From assembly GCF_021184025.1 (NCBI RefSeq), contig NZ_CP036537.1, positions 2,232,001-2,296,000 of the forward strand: a stretch of 64,000 nt of DNA. Direction: 5' to 3'. The notes beneath the pieces were generated by a model. It worked only from the letters and a program-made list of their open reading frames with translations, made no database searches and had not been told where the DNA came from. This stretch comes from Rhodopseudomonas boonkerdii. GTDB lineage: Bacteria > Pseudomonadota > Alphaproteobacteria > Rhizobiales > Xanthobacteraceae. Each line of letters begins with the position of its first letter. Position 1 is the stretch's first letter. Positions 45,152-53,761 of this stretch are shown one piece after another. The translations under genes were made by a program, and so were the position numbers.

Positions 45152-46417
45152 TCAGGCGGGCGTGATGGTGACGGGCAGGCTTTCCAGCCCGCGCAGTGTG
45201 TTGTTGTAGCGGCGCGCGATCTGGCCGCTGATCTCGATGGTTTTTACTTTGCGCGCCAAAGCCGAGAGCATTGCTTCGCCTTCGAGGCGGGCGACGAGCT
45301 GGCCGACACACATATGGATTCCTGAGCCGAAGCCGACATGGCCGGATGTCTTGCGCGTGATGTCGTAGCGGGCGGGATCGTCCCACCGCCGTGGATCGCG
45401 GTTGGCGGCGCCGAGGAACATCAGCACCTTTTCGCCTTCACCGATCCGGTGGCCGCTGATCTCGACGGGACGTGTCGTGGTGCGGAAGAAGGTCTGCACC
45501 GGGCTCTCATAACGCACGGCCTCTTCGAAGGCGTTGCGGGCGAGGGTGAGATCGGCTCGCAGCCGTGCAAATTCATCGGGATAGCGCGCGAGACAATAGA
45601 CGGCGGCACCGATGCCGTTGACGGTAGTGTCGAGGCCCGCGGAGAGCAGCGAACGTACCAGCAGCGGCGCTTCGTCGTGGGTGATGTCGCCGCTGTCGGC
45701 CCGGGCATGGATGCAGGCGCCGAAACCGCCCGGCGTGAGGTTTTCGCGCTGGCATTGCGCCTGCACATAGGCCAGATGTGGCGCCGAGCGTGCGATGGCG
45801 TTCTCGCGCAATTCGTTGGGCGGGCCGAACGCGTTGAAGACAAGGCCTGCATAGGGCAGCAGGTTTTCGCGGCCTTCCTTCTGCAGCCCCATCGCGTCCG
45901 GGAAGACCGACAGCGGATAGGCTTCGGCGAGATCCGCGATCGCATCGAAACTGCGTCGTTCCAGCAGCTCATCCACTTTCGCATCGGCCGCGGCCATAAA
46001 GCCGTCGCGTAGCGTCTTCATCACCGCGGGTGACAGCACCTTGCTCAGCACCGCGCGGGTCCGCGTATGTGCGGGCGGATCGGCTTCGAGGATGAGGCTG
46101 GGTGGTCGCCACGGCTTCTCCTTGGCGAAATCGCTGAGGCCGACGCCGCGGCTGGAGCAGAAGGTGCCGGGATCGTTCAGCACTGCATGGACTTCCGCAT
46201 AGCGGGCCACCGCATATACGTTCCATTTGTCGAGATAGACCACGGGGCCGGCCTCGCGCAGCAGCTCATGGGTCGGATGCGGATCGGCGAAGAAGTCGAT
46301 GGCGAAAGGATCGACGTCGAGCGTCGGGATCTGCGGGAACGTATGGTCTGCCGCACGCGTATCGAAAGCGAGGACCGGCGCGGCCGGTGCCGGGTGGGGA
46401 TCGGTCAAAGCGACCAT
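45152..46417 (-). CDS. Cytochrome P450, CYP199-like
   Basis: 421 residues. The oxygen-activation helix is LLSAGLDTTVNG (threonine pair), the ExxR motif is in EEAVRYESP, and the heme loop is FGSGIHMCVGQ with the thiolate Cys. The overall pattern, including HMCVG, resembles CYP199A2, which oxidises para-substituted benzoates and demethylates 4-methoxybenzoate; this is recalled knowledge and not a search. The start has GGGAG upstream. It heads the operon with ferredoxin and binding protein and is divergent from a MarR gene. Confidence 0.88.
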   Translation of the reverse strand: MVALTDPHPAPAAPVLAFDTRAADHTFPQIPTLDVDPFAIDFFADPHPTHELLREAGPVVYLDKWNVYAVARYAEVHAVLNDPGTFCSSRGVGLSDFAKEKPWRPPSLILEADPPAHTRTRAVLSKVLSPAVMKTLRDGFMAAADAKVDELLERRSFDAIADLAEAYPLSVFPDAMGLQKEGRENLLPYAGLVFNAFGPPNELRENAIARSAPHLAYVQAQCQRENLTPGGFGACIHARADSGDITHDEAPLLVRSLLSAGLDTTVNGIGAAVYCLARYPDEFARLRADLTLARNAFEEAVRYESPVQTFFRTTTRPVEISGHRIGEGEKVLMFLGAANRDPRRWDDPARYDITRKTSGHVGFGSGIHMCVGQLVARLEGEAMLSALARKVKTIEISGQIARRYNNTLRGLESLPVTITPA

Positions 46418-46441
46418 GGCGCGTCTCCCTGTTTTCTTCTT

Positions 46442-46454
46442 GGCAACTGTCGCC
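46442..46454. promoter_or_regulatory. Possible MarR operator (imperfect palindrome)
   Basis: GGCAACTGTCGCC is palindromic in 10 of 13 positions and lies in the P450/MarR divergent spacer, 25 bases before the P450 start codon. Weak evidence. Confidence 0.3.
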
Positions 46455-46527
46455 GCATATCTCTATGTGGACGGCACGGGCGGCCCGGATCGCGGCTGGC
46501 CTGGAAACGCAGGTGAGGCCGCGGCGG

Positions 46528-47052
46528 ATGGGTAGAAAAAAAGCGGGTAAGGACGTGTCCAGGAGCAATGCGCCTGCGCACAATGAAGCGGCTGCACACG
46601 CGTTGCTGCTCGATCTCGACCGCTACGTTCCGGCTTTCGTCACCTTCATTGCGAACAAGCTGTCGAACAGCGCGACTATCCATTATCAGAAGCATTTCGG
46701 CGTGAACGTCACGGAATGGCGGATCATGTCGCTGCTGGCGATCGAGCCGGGGATTCCGGCGTCGCGGATCTGCCAGGTCATCGGCTTCGACAAGGGGCCT
46801 GTTAGCCGAACCCTTTCGATGCTCGAAAGCAGGGGGCTGGTGACGATCGGCACCGATCGGCGCGATGCGCGGACGCATTCGATCAAGCTGACCGCCAAGG
46901 GGCGCAAGACGCACGATGCGGTCATCGTCGCTGCGCTTGAGCGCGAACAAAGGCTGTTGTCGTGTCTCGCGGACAGCGAGCGCGAAGTCCTGATCGATTT
47001 GTTGCGGCGTATTCACGGCAATCTCGATGCCGTCACCGCTCCAGCCGACTAG
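46528..47052 (+). CDS. MarR-family transcriptional regulator
   Basis: 174 residues. Winged HTH with WRIMSLLAIEPGIPASRICQVIGFDKGPVSRTLSMLESRGLVTI and the wing DRRDARTHSIKLTAKGR. The start at 46528 (MGRKKAG) is chosen over 46387 because the longer frame enters the P450 gene. It is divergent from the P450-ferredoxin operon and probably controls it in response to an aromatic acid. The N-terminal 25 residues are longer than usual. Confidence 0.88.
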   Translation: MGRKKAGKDVSRSNAPAHNEAAAHALLLDLDRYVPAFVTFIANKLSNSATIHYQKHFGVNVTEWRIMSLLAIEPGIPASRICQVIGFDKGPVSRTLSMLESRGLVTIGTDRRDARTHSIKLTAKGRKTHDAVIVAALEREQRLLSCLADSEREVLIDLLRRIHGNLDAVTAPAD

Positions 47053-47172
47053 GCTCGGGCGCACACCATCCCGTCCGGTTCCGCGCATGCGGCCCGCCAT
47101 CGTTTCTCTCCCTGAAGCAGCGCGGCAATCGAATTGCTGTTGGGGCGCCTGCTTGAGAGACGTTCTCACGAA
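47053..47172. other. Intergenic region downstream of the MarR gene
   Basis: No gene or clear structure is visible here. The sequence is mostly mid-GC with no repeat. The small minus-strand candidate described next ends at its right side. Confidence 0.35.
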
Positions 47173-47421
47173 TTAGTTGCTAAGGCAACAAAAAGCTTTT
47201 GACCGGCATGTTGCTGCGCACGCAGCACAGAAAAGCCCGGCATCGCTGCCGGGTGCACCGTTGTCTGTAGGTTGGCAAAGCGCCTGCCCGCGAAATCGAT
47301 CAGCACCGGTTGGCCACCGACCACCGGGAAAGCCATCAGTCGAGTAATCGCAGCGATAATTCACGCAGGAGGGTTTGGCGTGAATGTCCGAGATCGGCGA
47401 GTCGCAGCGCGGGCAGCGCAT
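47173..47421 (-). CDS. Candidate small zinc-ribbon protein
   Basis: An 82-residue frame whose first half reads MRCPRCDSPISDIHAKPSCV then NYRCDYST, four Cys in two pairs (Cys3/Cys6 and Cys19/Cys24), like a small zinc ribbon. GGAAAG lies about 7-12 bases before the ATG. The second half is less protein-like and runs over a hairpin (47231-47253). A different frame, from ATG 47336 to 47166 (MAFPVVGGQPVLIDFAGRRF), is also free of stops and looks protein-like, so a frameshift or two overlapping genes are possible. Function unknown. Confidence 0.35.
   Translation of the reverse strand: MRCPRCDSPISDIHAKPSCVNYRCDYSTDGFPGGRWPTGADRFRGQALCQPTDNGAPGSDAGLFCAACAATCRSKAFCCLSN
47231..47253 (-). terminator. 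Hairpin with T-tract on the minus strand
   Basis: cccggca-tcgc-tgccggg with an A-run at its left end, which reads as ttttctg after the stem on the minus strand. Rho-independent-like; it lies within the zinc-ribbon candidate frame and may mark its real end. Confidence 0.5.
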
Positions 47422-47691
47422 CCGTTTCTTTCCAGTTCTGAGAGAGGGGAAGGTCGTCCACGTTTTGCAGCGTTGCGCTCATCGTCAGACTTCGTCCTGC
47501 ATGTCTGTCAGATGGTCGAATGAGGGGAGGCGTCGGTCCGATCCCCGGCGGTACCTGCAGAGAGGATTTTCAGACAGGAATGCTGCGATAGGTGGTTAAG
47601 GTCCCTCGGATGTCGTTAGGAACTCGTTAACCATAAATCTCCTTAATGCGCAGGCACAGTTCGCGAGGAGACGGTGCGAGAGGCGGAGACG
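47422..47691. other. Intergenic region upstream of small genes
   Basis: No gene is evident. The right end (gttaaccataaatctcctta, 47635-47650) has the AT-rich look of a promoter in this family, followed by GAGGAG near 47664. Confidence 0.4.
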
Positions 47692-47898
47692 ATGGGCAGC
47701 ATCATCAAGTTCCCGGTGAATGCGGCGGCACGCCGGCTGGGCGTGGATGTGGTCCTGCAACCTCGCGAACTATCAGCACAAATCCTGATCCTTCCGGTGA
47801 TCCGTATCGAACGTCACGTCGATGACAGAAGCGGCGGGCGTGGTCCGGAAGAAGGTACTGCGCCGGGTCGTCGCCGTAAGCGTCGTGCGCGGTCCTGA
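47692..47898 (+). CDS. Possible small hypothetical protein
   Basis: 68 residues beginning MGSIIKFPVNAAARRLGVDV, with a basic C-terminus (GRRRKRRARS). GGAG lies just before the ATG. Small proteins that begin with this kind of sequence are common in the family, but the second half may not be protein-coding. It ends 16 bases before the lipoprotein gene. An upstream in-frame GTG at 47674 is an alternative. Confidence 0.45.
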   Translation: MGSIIKFPVNAAARRLGVDVVLQPRELSAQILILPVIRIERHVDDRSGGRGPEEGTAPGRRRKRRARS

Positions 47899-47914
47899 TC
47901 GCGGAAGTTGGAGC

Positions 47915-48694
47915 ATGTCGATGATGCGCACACCGAGCCGCATACGGTTTCGGAGGATGGCTCCGGTTTTCGCATCTGCGATTGTCCTCAGCGCGACGCT
48001 CGGCGGTTGCGCCGGAGGGGATTTCGGCCGCACGCGAAACAACGCCGTCACCGACGACATGCATCGCTGGGTGGGCATCGAGGCCACCGGCAGCGTCGGT
48101 CTGAAGTCATCCGAATTCCAGCTCACCGATCTCGAGCGGCAATTGCGCGATCAGGCCTATCCCTTGATCGAGCCGCCGCATTCGCGTCCGCTGTGGAAGA
48201 GCGTGTTCGGCGATTACAAGTCGATTGAAGCGCCGTGGCGGCAGAACGTCGTGTTCGACCGCACGGCCTACGGGAAGCTTCTGATCGACGAACCTCATCG
48301 CTCCCATTCATCGCGCTACGCGGTGCTGATGGACGATGTGCGCAATGACATCCTGCGCTTCGAGGGCTTCTACGCCACGGCGATGCGTGTCACCGAGCTT
48401 GACCGCAAGCGTGCGGCCAGCCTCAAGCTCGTGTCAGGCCTGCAGCCAAATGAACGCCTCGACGCCAGTGCACGCATGGATGAGAATGCGTTGATCGTGC
48501 AATGGGTCGAGCAATGCCTGCAGCGGCGCGTGTCGTCCTATAAATGGGCGCTGGAACGCCTCGTGATTCATGCGCCCGACAATATGGCGGCAAGTGCCGA
48601 CATGCTGATCAACGAACTCGCCTCGCAGGCCGATGCAGCAGCGGGCACGCTCGTATCCGCGCGCCCGGGCAGGGCACTTCGTGTCGGCGGATGA
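47915..48694 (+). CDS. Putative lipoprotein of unknown function
   Basis: 259 residues. Basic N-terminus, a hydrophobic stretch and the lipobox LGGC near residue 31, so the protein is probably a membrane-anchored lipoprotein. The mature part is mostly helical and charged (DDVRNDILRFEGFYATAMRVTELDRKRAASL), with no motif I recognise. ATG 47915 has GGAG in the ribosome site; an in-frame ATG at 47822 is within the previous frame. It ends 1 base before a palindromic repeat. Confidence 0.8.
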   Translation: MSMMRTPSRIRFRRMAPVFASAIVLSATLGGCAGGDFGRTRNNAVTDDMHRWVGIEATGSVGLKSSEFQLTDLERQLRDQAYPLIEPPHSRPLWKSVFGDYKSIEAPWRQNVVFDRTAYGKLLIDEPHRSHSSRYAVLMDDVRNDILRFEGFYATAMRVTELDRKRAASLKLVSGLQPNERLDASARMDENALIVQWVEQCLQRRVSSYKWALERLVIHAPDNMAASADMLINELASQADAAAGTLVSARPGRALRVGG

Positions 48695-48695
48695 T

Positions 48696-48771
48696 CGTAG
48701 GGCGGATTAGCGAAGCGCAATCCGCCGTTCTTCGCCACATCAAGGATTACGCTTCGCTAATCCGCCCTACG
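48696..48771. repeat. Palindromic intergenic repeat, family 3, copy 2
   Basis: cgtagggcggattagcgaag at the left pairs with cttcgctaatccgccctacg at the right, a near-perfect 20-bp stem with short loop segments. It lies between two convergent genes and supplies the 3' end of the right one (stop codon at 48747-48749). Confidence 0.92.
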
Positions 48772-49739
48772 GCAGGCGCACTCGCTTTCTCGTCTGCGCT
48801 CTTGCCGTGCTCATCAGTCGTCTCCACCCGTCGCCCCAGAATTTGCCGCGCGCCCTTGCGTGAGAACGGCTGCACGATCTGACCGATGAAATCCGGCACG
48901 ACCTTGCCGCTGATGCCGAGCCGGTCGGGCGAGGCTTTGTCCGGGTTGAGATAGGTGCCGAACACATGATCCCAGATCATGATGTTTTCGCAATAATTGC
49001 TGTTGCCCTCTTTCAGAGTCTTGGAGTGATGCCAGCGATGCAGCTTTGGTGTCGCAAACACCGGATCGAACAGCGGGGTGCGCGCTTCCACGTTGCAATG
49101 GGTCAGCAATCCCGTGATCGCCGTCACCGCACCGACCCACAGGAACACCTGGAGCGGCGCATCGAGCAGATAGAGCGGGATCTGGCTGAGTGCCGTCTTG
49201 ATCAGCGAGTCCACCACATGGAAACGTCCGGTATTCACGACCCAGAGCCTGATGACGCTGTGGTGAAGGGCGTGAAAGCGCCAGAAGAACAGATTTTCAT
49301 GCGCAATGCGATGCGACCAGTAGAGGCCGAATTCGGCAATCACCAGCGCAAGAACGACCTGTGCAATCAGTGGCCAATGTGTCGGCCACAGCTGTGAGAC
49401 ATGGTCCTCGGTGCGAGTCACGGTCGCGACCGCCATCGGTACGATCGACGTGGCGGCGATCGCGAGCTGCGCCGCGCCCTTGGTGAGCAATGTATGTCCA
49501 ATATCGTTCAGCAGTTCGCCGTCATGTTCGAGCCATTCTGCGCGGTGCGGCGTGGTTCGTTCGAGCAGAAAGATCGCGCCCAGCAGCGCCGCGTAGACGG
49601 CGTTGAACCACATGATGGGCGCGGTGCTGGCAAAGGCGAAGCCTGCACCGACGAGCGCGCCGAAATAAAGCAGTGGCCACCAAACGAGAGAGAGGGGATA
49701 GGAAACCTTCGTTTCCGCCGTGGCCTGATCGTGATGCAT
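48747..49739 (-). CDS. Fatty acid hydroxylase/sterol desaturase family protein
   Basis: 330 residues with four or more transmembrane helices. The diiron His clusters are HRIAH, HALHH and HRWHH(S), spaced as in the family. Bacterial members hydroxylate or desaturate lipids, for example carotenoids or ornithine lipids; the substrate cannot be told. The start at 49739 (MHHDQ) is preferred over 49790. The last seven residues (VGRISEA) are encoded by the right arm of a palindromic repeat. Confidence 0.9.
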   Translation of the reverse strand: MHHDQATAETKVSYPLSLVWWPLLYFGALVGAGFAFASTAPIMWFNAVYAALLGAIFLLERTTPHRAEWLEHDGELLNDIGHTLLTKGAAQLAIAATSIVPMAVATVTRTEDHVSQLWPTHWPLIAQVVLALVIAEFGLYWSHRIAHENLFFWRFHALHHSVIRLWVVNTGRFHVVDSLIKTALSQIPLYLLDAPLQVFLWVGAVTAITGLLTHCNVEARTPLFDPVFATPKLHRWHHSKTLKEGNSNYCENIMIWDHVFGTYLNPDKASPDRLGISGKVVPDFIGQIVQPFSRKGARQILGRRVETTDEHGKSADEKASAPAVGRISEA

Positions 49740-49960
49740 GTGAGTTCCGGTCCGGTCGATTCGCCGTGTCATGGGATCGACACGCAGCATCGCCGATATG
49801 GATGGCAGGCAGATTACGCGTGTTCTCCGCCTGAAACTTTTCCATGCGGAAAGATGTCACGGGCGTCGCCTCGTATTCCTCTCCATGGAGCGTGGGGAAT
49901 GTGAGCTCTGTTCCCGTCATTTTGTGGCGAGAACAGATGGCCGGTCAGGTTTTTCTGAGC

Positions 49961-50533
49961 TTACCGTTTCGTTGGCGCTGCCGGCTGATCGGTTTGAACG
50001 CGGCAATTCGCGGCGGTCAGCGAGGCTTGTGCCTGGGTCATCAAGCCGGGTTCCGCAGCCAGTGCCTTTAATACGATCAGTCCGGTCTCGCTGGGCGAGT
50101 CGATGATCAGCCGGTCGGCGGCGGTGACATCCTCTTCCTCGGGCAGCGCTTCGTGCTGCGCTTCGGTCATCAAGTCCAGCTCGATGACGCGGCGGCCTGC
50201 AGAACGGTCATTGATGGCGTAATAGGCGACGTCACTGCGGGTATAGAACGACACCGACGTATAAGACTGGCTCACCGGTACCGTCAGCTTGATCGGCCCC
50301 TTGGACAGATCGTAACGGCACACCGCCATCGCGAAAGCGGGGTCCATGAAGGGCAGCAGTGCATTTGTCGGATTGGTCTGCGCCAGCGGCGTCACCGTAT
50401 TTTCCTTGGTCACCGCCGCGATCCGCGAATAGGCGTCCTGGGTGGCGATGCGCGGCAGCGCCAGCACGCTGACCAGGTGCACCACCCCGCCGAGCAGCAG
50501 GCCGCCGATGATGGTGAACAGCAGCCGGATCAT
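49961..50533 (-). CDS. DUF1254 family protein
   Basis: 190 residues. An N-terminal membrane helix or signal anchor (residues 5-28), then DPAFAMAVCRYDLSKGPIKLTVPVSQSYTSVSFYTRSDVAYYAINDRSAG, typical of DUF1254. It overlaps the upstream DUF1214 gene by four bases. In other bacteria the two domains are often fused in one larger secreted protein; here they are two small membrane-anchored ones. Function unknown. Confidence 0.85.
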   Translation of the reverse strand: MIRLLFTIIGGLLLGGVVHLVSVLALPRIATQDAYSRIAAVTKENTVTPLAQTNPTNALLPFMDPAFAMAVCRYDLSKGPIKLTVPVSQSYTSVSFYTRSDVAYYAINDRSAGRRVIELDLMTEAQHEALPEEEDVTAADRLIIDSPSETGLIVLKALAAEPGLMTQAQASLTAANCRVQTDQPAAPTKR

Positions 50534-51111
50534 GATGGACAGTCCATCGTAACGATAGCCGGCATCGGCGCGTCCTTCTGGCTGCGCGTCGCAACACCGA
50601 CCGGCGTATCGTAAAGGCGCAGCGCCAGCACATAGCGATCGATGCCACTCGTCGGCAGCCAGTTGCCGGCGCGCGAACGCGCGGCGATACGAACCTCGAA
50701 TGCGCCGTCGGCACTGCGCACGACTTCCTGGCTGGTGAAACCGTAGCGATCCAGCGTGTTGGCGACGAGGCGGCCTTTGGTATCGTACAGCGTCAGCGTC
50801 CAGAAGCGGGCCGGCGGGGTGACACCGCTGATCGCCACATCGCAGCGGCCGTCGAGCGGTTTCTTGTTGTCGTCGGTCATGGCCGTGAAAGTGATGCCGT
50901 CGCCGGTGCCGATCGGCAACTCGCCGGAGCGCGCGATGCCCGCACGGGCATAGGGGTCGATCTCATTCGAACCGCTGCGCGGCCGCGCGGTCCACGAGCC
51001 AATGGTGAGCGTGCCGAGATCGACGCCGCGCGTGGCCGTCGTCCATGTCAGGCCGAGGCCGACGCCAGCTGCGATGGCAAGCGCCAGAAGCGTGAGGAAG
51101 ATCAGCCGCAC
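50530..51111 (-). CDS. DUF1214 family protein
   Basis: 193 residues. An N-terminal membrane anchor (residues 1-25), then GTLTIGSWTARPRSGSNEIDPYARA, FWTLTLYDTKGRLVANTLDRYGFTS and ALRLYDTPVGVATRSQKDAPMPAI, matching DUF1214. It is the first gene of the pair and is translationally coupled to DUF1254. Periplasmic face likely. Function unknown. Confidence 0.88.
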   Translation of the reverse strand: MRLIFLTLLALAIAAGVGLGLTWTTATRGVDLGTLTIGSWTARPRSGSNEIDPYARAGIARSGELPIGTGDGITFTAMTDDNKKPLDGRCDVAISGVTPPARFWTLTLYDTKGRLVANTLDRYGFTSQEVVRSADGAFEVRIAARSRAGNWLPTSGIDRYVLALRLYDTPVGVATRSQKDAPMPAIVTMDCPS

Positions 51112-51157
51112 GTAGCCACCACCATCTTTTCAGAACGACGCTCAGCTTGATGAATAC

Positions 51158-51239
51158 GTGTCCCCGACGCGATGCGGCATTTCAAGTGAAGCGAAACTTC
51201 GCGATGCGGCACTTTGCGCCGCATCGCATCCGGGACACG
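51158..51239. repeat. Palindromic intergenic repeat, family 2
   Basis: Bounded by cgtgtccccgacgcgatgcg and gcatcgcatccgggacacg, with inner gcgaaacttcgc hairpin. It lies between the DUF1214 gene and the PBP gene stop. Confidence 0.88.
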
Positions 51240-51268
51240 ATCCCATCGAGATGACATACGCTCAAGCA

Positions 51269-53605
51269 TTAATTCTTGCGGGTGGGAACAGGGGTGGGCT
51301 TCGGGGAGGCATCGCCTGCTGCCGCATAGTTTTCCGGGAAGGCGAGCGTGGTCGAGGCACGTGGCTTCATCGGCTCTTCATTCGCGGAAGTGTTGCCGAT
51401 CGTGCGTCCGGCATCGTCCAGCATCTTTTCCACGCGCAGCAGGATGTCGGCGCCGCGCCGCGTCAGCACCGGTGGCGGACCGGGCTTTTGCTCCTGCGCA
51501 TTCGCCGCCATCGTGGACGAGGCAGCTGCGGCCGGATTGCGCGTGCCCATGCCCACGCCCGGTAGTTCGCGCACCTCAATGCCCTGATGCGCGGCGACCA
51601 TGATGTCGTGCCAGGTCTGTGCCGGCAGCGAGCCGCCGGTCATACGGTTGGTCGGCGAATAGTCGTCGTTGCCGTACCAGACGGCGGCAGCGAAGTTGCC
51701 GGTGTAGCCGACGAACCAGGCATCGCGATAGGCATTGGTGGTGCCGGTCTTGCCTGCGGTGGGGATGCCATCGAGCGCAGCGCGGCGTGCGGTGCCTTCG
51801 CTCACCACATGGCTCATCATCTCTGCCATGTCGGCAGCGACGGAGGCGGGGATGGCCTGGGTCGGCTTCGGTCCGTCGCGGTCATAGCGCCAGACCAGAT
51901 CGCCGGCGCCGGTGCGAACTTCCAGCACCGCATGCGGTGACACCGCACGGCCCTTGTTGGGGAAGGTGACATAGGCGGTCGCATGCTCGAGCACCGAGAC
52001 CTCGGTGGAGCCGATCGGGAGCGATGGCGTATCGAGCAACGGAGCCTTGATGCCGAATTTGCGCGCGGTCTCGACAATCTTCGCACGGCCCGCTTTCGGG
52101 CTGCCCTTGCCGAGCGCGATAGAGAGCTTCACCGGCACCACATTGATCGAACGCGTGATCGCCTGGGTTAGCGTGACATTGCCCGAATAGGAGTGGCCGT
52201 AATTCTGCGGGCACCAGTTGCCGATGCAGACCGGGCCGTCGAGGATCACCGATTTCGGCGTGTAACCGTTCAAGAGCGCCGTGGTGTAGACATAAGGCTT
52301 GAACGACGAGCCAGGCTGGCGCATCGCGTCCACCGCGCGGTTGAACTGGCTGGCGCCATAGTCGCGGCCGCCCACCATGGCGCGGATGCCGCCGTCGAGA
52401 TCGGCCACCACGGTGGCCGCCTGCGTCGCGTGATAGTCGCGGCCGAACTGACGGAGCTGGTTTTCAACCGCAGCTTCGGCGGCGCGCTGCACGTTCATGT
52501 CGATGGCGGTGCGCACCACGAAGACGCGCTCCACATAGGATTTCGGAAACGTGTCGACGAGCCGGCGCATCTCGTCGAAGGCCCAGTCGAGATAGTAGTT
52601 TGGCGACACTTCCTGGCGGCGATCGACGGCGACGGCCGGATTGCGGCGGGCGCCGAACACCTGGCCCTCGGTCATGAAACCGGCATCGACGAGATTGTCG
52701 AGCACCTGATTGGCGCGGGCGCGGGCGGCAGGCAGGTTGATGTGCGGCGCGTATTTGGTCGGCGCCTTGAACAGACCGGCGAGCATCGCGGCTTCCGCGA
52801 GCGTCACGTCGCGTGCCGACTTGTTGAAGTAGAAATGCGCGGCGCCGTCGACGCCAAAGGTGCCGCCGCCCATATAGGCGCGGTCGAGATAGAGCTTCAG
52901 AATTTCATTCTTGGTGAGACGGGTCTCGAGCCAGATTGCAAGGAACGCTTCATTGACCTTGCGTTCGATGGTGCGCTCATTGGTCAGGAACAGGTTCTTG
53001 GCGAGCTGCTGGCTGATGGACGATCCGCCCTGGCGCACGCCGCCGGCCTGCGCATTGGTGACCAGCGCGCGTGCGGTGCCGGCGATATCTATGCCGAAAT
53101 GATCGTAGAAGCGGCGGTCTTCGGTGGCCAGCGTCGCCTTGATCAGGCTGTCCGGGAAGTCTTCCAGCGGGATCGAGTCATTGTGCTTGATGCCGCGGCT
53201 GCCGATCGGATTGCCATAGCGGTCGAGGAAGGTGACGGCGAGATCGGATTTCTTCAGCCAGTCCTCGTCGGCGGTTTCGCGGAACGCCGGCTGCGCCAGC
53301 GCGAGCATCAGCACGAGGCCACCGAGACCGAGGGTGGCGGCTTCCGACAGCGGCTCGATGAACAGCCAGCGCTTCCAGCTTCCCACATGGAACCTGTCCA
53401 TGAAGGTCGCGTAGCGCTCCCACAGCTCCCGGGTACCGCGGCCGGAGGAGAACAGGCCGGAATCGATGCGTGCGTCGAGATCCAGCAGGAAGTGCCGGAT
53501 TTTTGTGATCCACTTCGACGGGTCGATTGTCGGCACCTGGGGCCTTGGTATCGTTGCAGCGAAAGCCTCGCCCCCGAATGGGCCAAGCCGGCGTCTGTTG
53601 CGCAA
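51269..53605 (-). CDS. Class A penicillin-binding protein (PBP1A family)
   Basis: 778 residues from a TTG at 53605. Bifunctional peptidoglycan glycosyltransferase and transpeptidase. The GT51 motifs are ATEDRRFYDHFGID (catalytic Glu) and GGSSISQQLAKNLFL; the transpeptidase motifs are SSFK (nucleophile Ser), SIN and KTGTT. A membrane helix lies near residues 90-108. The C-terminal tail is Pro/Ala-rich and disordered. The start is uncertain: the TTG has no good ribosome site and no in-frame ATG exists nearby; a GTG at 53533 with AAGG upstream would give 754 residues. Confidence 0.94.
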   Translation of the reverse strand: MRNRRRLGPFGGEAFAATIPRPQVPTIDPSKWITKIRHFLLDLDARIDSGLFSSGRGTRELWERYATFMDRFHVGSWKRWLFIEPLSEAATLGLGGLVLMLALAQPAFRETADEDWLKKSDLAVTFLDRYGNPIGSRGIKHNDSIPLEDFPDSLIKATLATEDRRFYDHFGIDIAGTARALVTNAQAGGVRQGGSSISQQLAKNLFLTNERTIERKVNEAFLAIWLETRLTKNEILKLYLDRAYMGGGTFGVDGAAHFYFNKSARDVTLAEAAMLAGLFKAPTKYAPHINLPAARARANQVLDNLVDAGFMTEGQVFGARRNPAVAVDRRQEVSPNYYLDWAFDEMRRLVDTFPKSYVERVFVVRTAIDMNVQRAAEAAVENQLRQFGRDYHATQAATVVADLDGGIRAMVGGRDYGASQFNRAVDAMRQPGSSFKPYVYTTALLNGYTPKSVILDGPVCIGNWCPQNYGHSYSGNVTLTQAITRSINVVPVKLSIALGKGSPKAGRAKIVETARKFGIKAPLLDTPSLPIGSTEVSVLEHATAYVTFPNKGRAVSPHAVLEVRTGAGDLVWRYDRDGPKPTQAIPASVAADMAEMMSHVVSEGTARRAALDGIPTAGKTGTTNAYRDAWFVGYTGNFAAAVWYGNDDYSPTNRMTGGSLPAQTWHDIMVAAHQGIEVRELPGVGMGTRNPAAAASSTMAANAQEQKPGPPPVLTRRGADILLRVEKMLDDAGRTIGNTSANEEPMKPRASTTLAFPENYAAAGDASPKPTPVPTRKN

Positions 53606-53761
53606 TCATTACGGCATCCCGGCGGCAGTGTTGCGGCACCGGAGACTCGGTAAAGTTTTAGCCGAGGAGGGGCGATAAACCAATGGTGGGGCAGTACAAT
53701 TGCTGCTCAAGGCTAACGCCGCTAGAAGGGCGTTTCACTGCAGATTGGACTTATTCGACAG

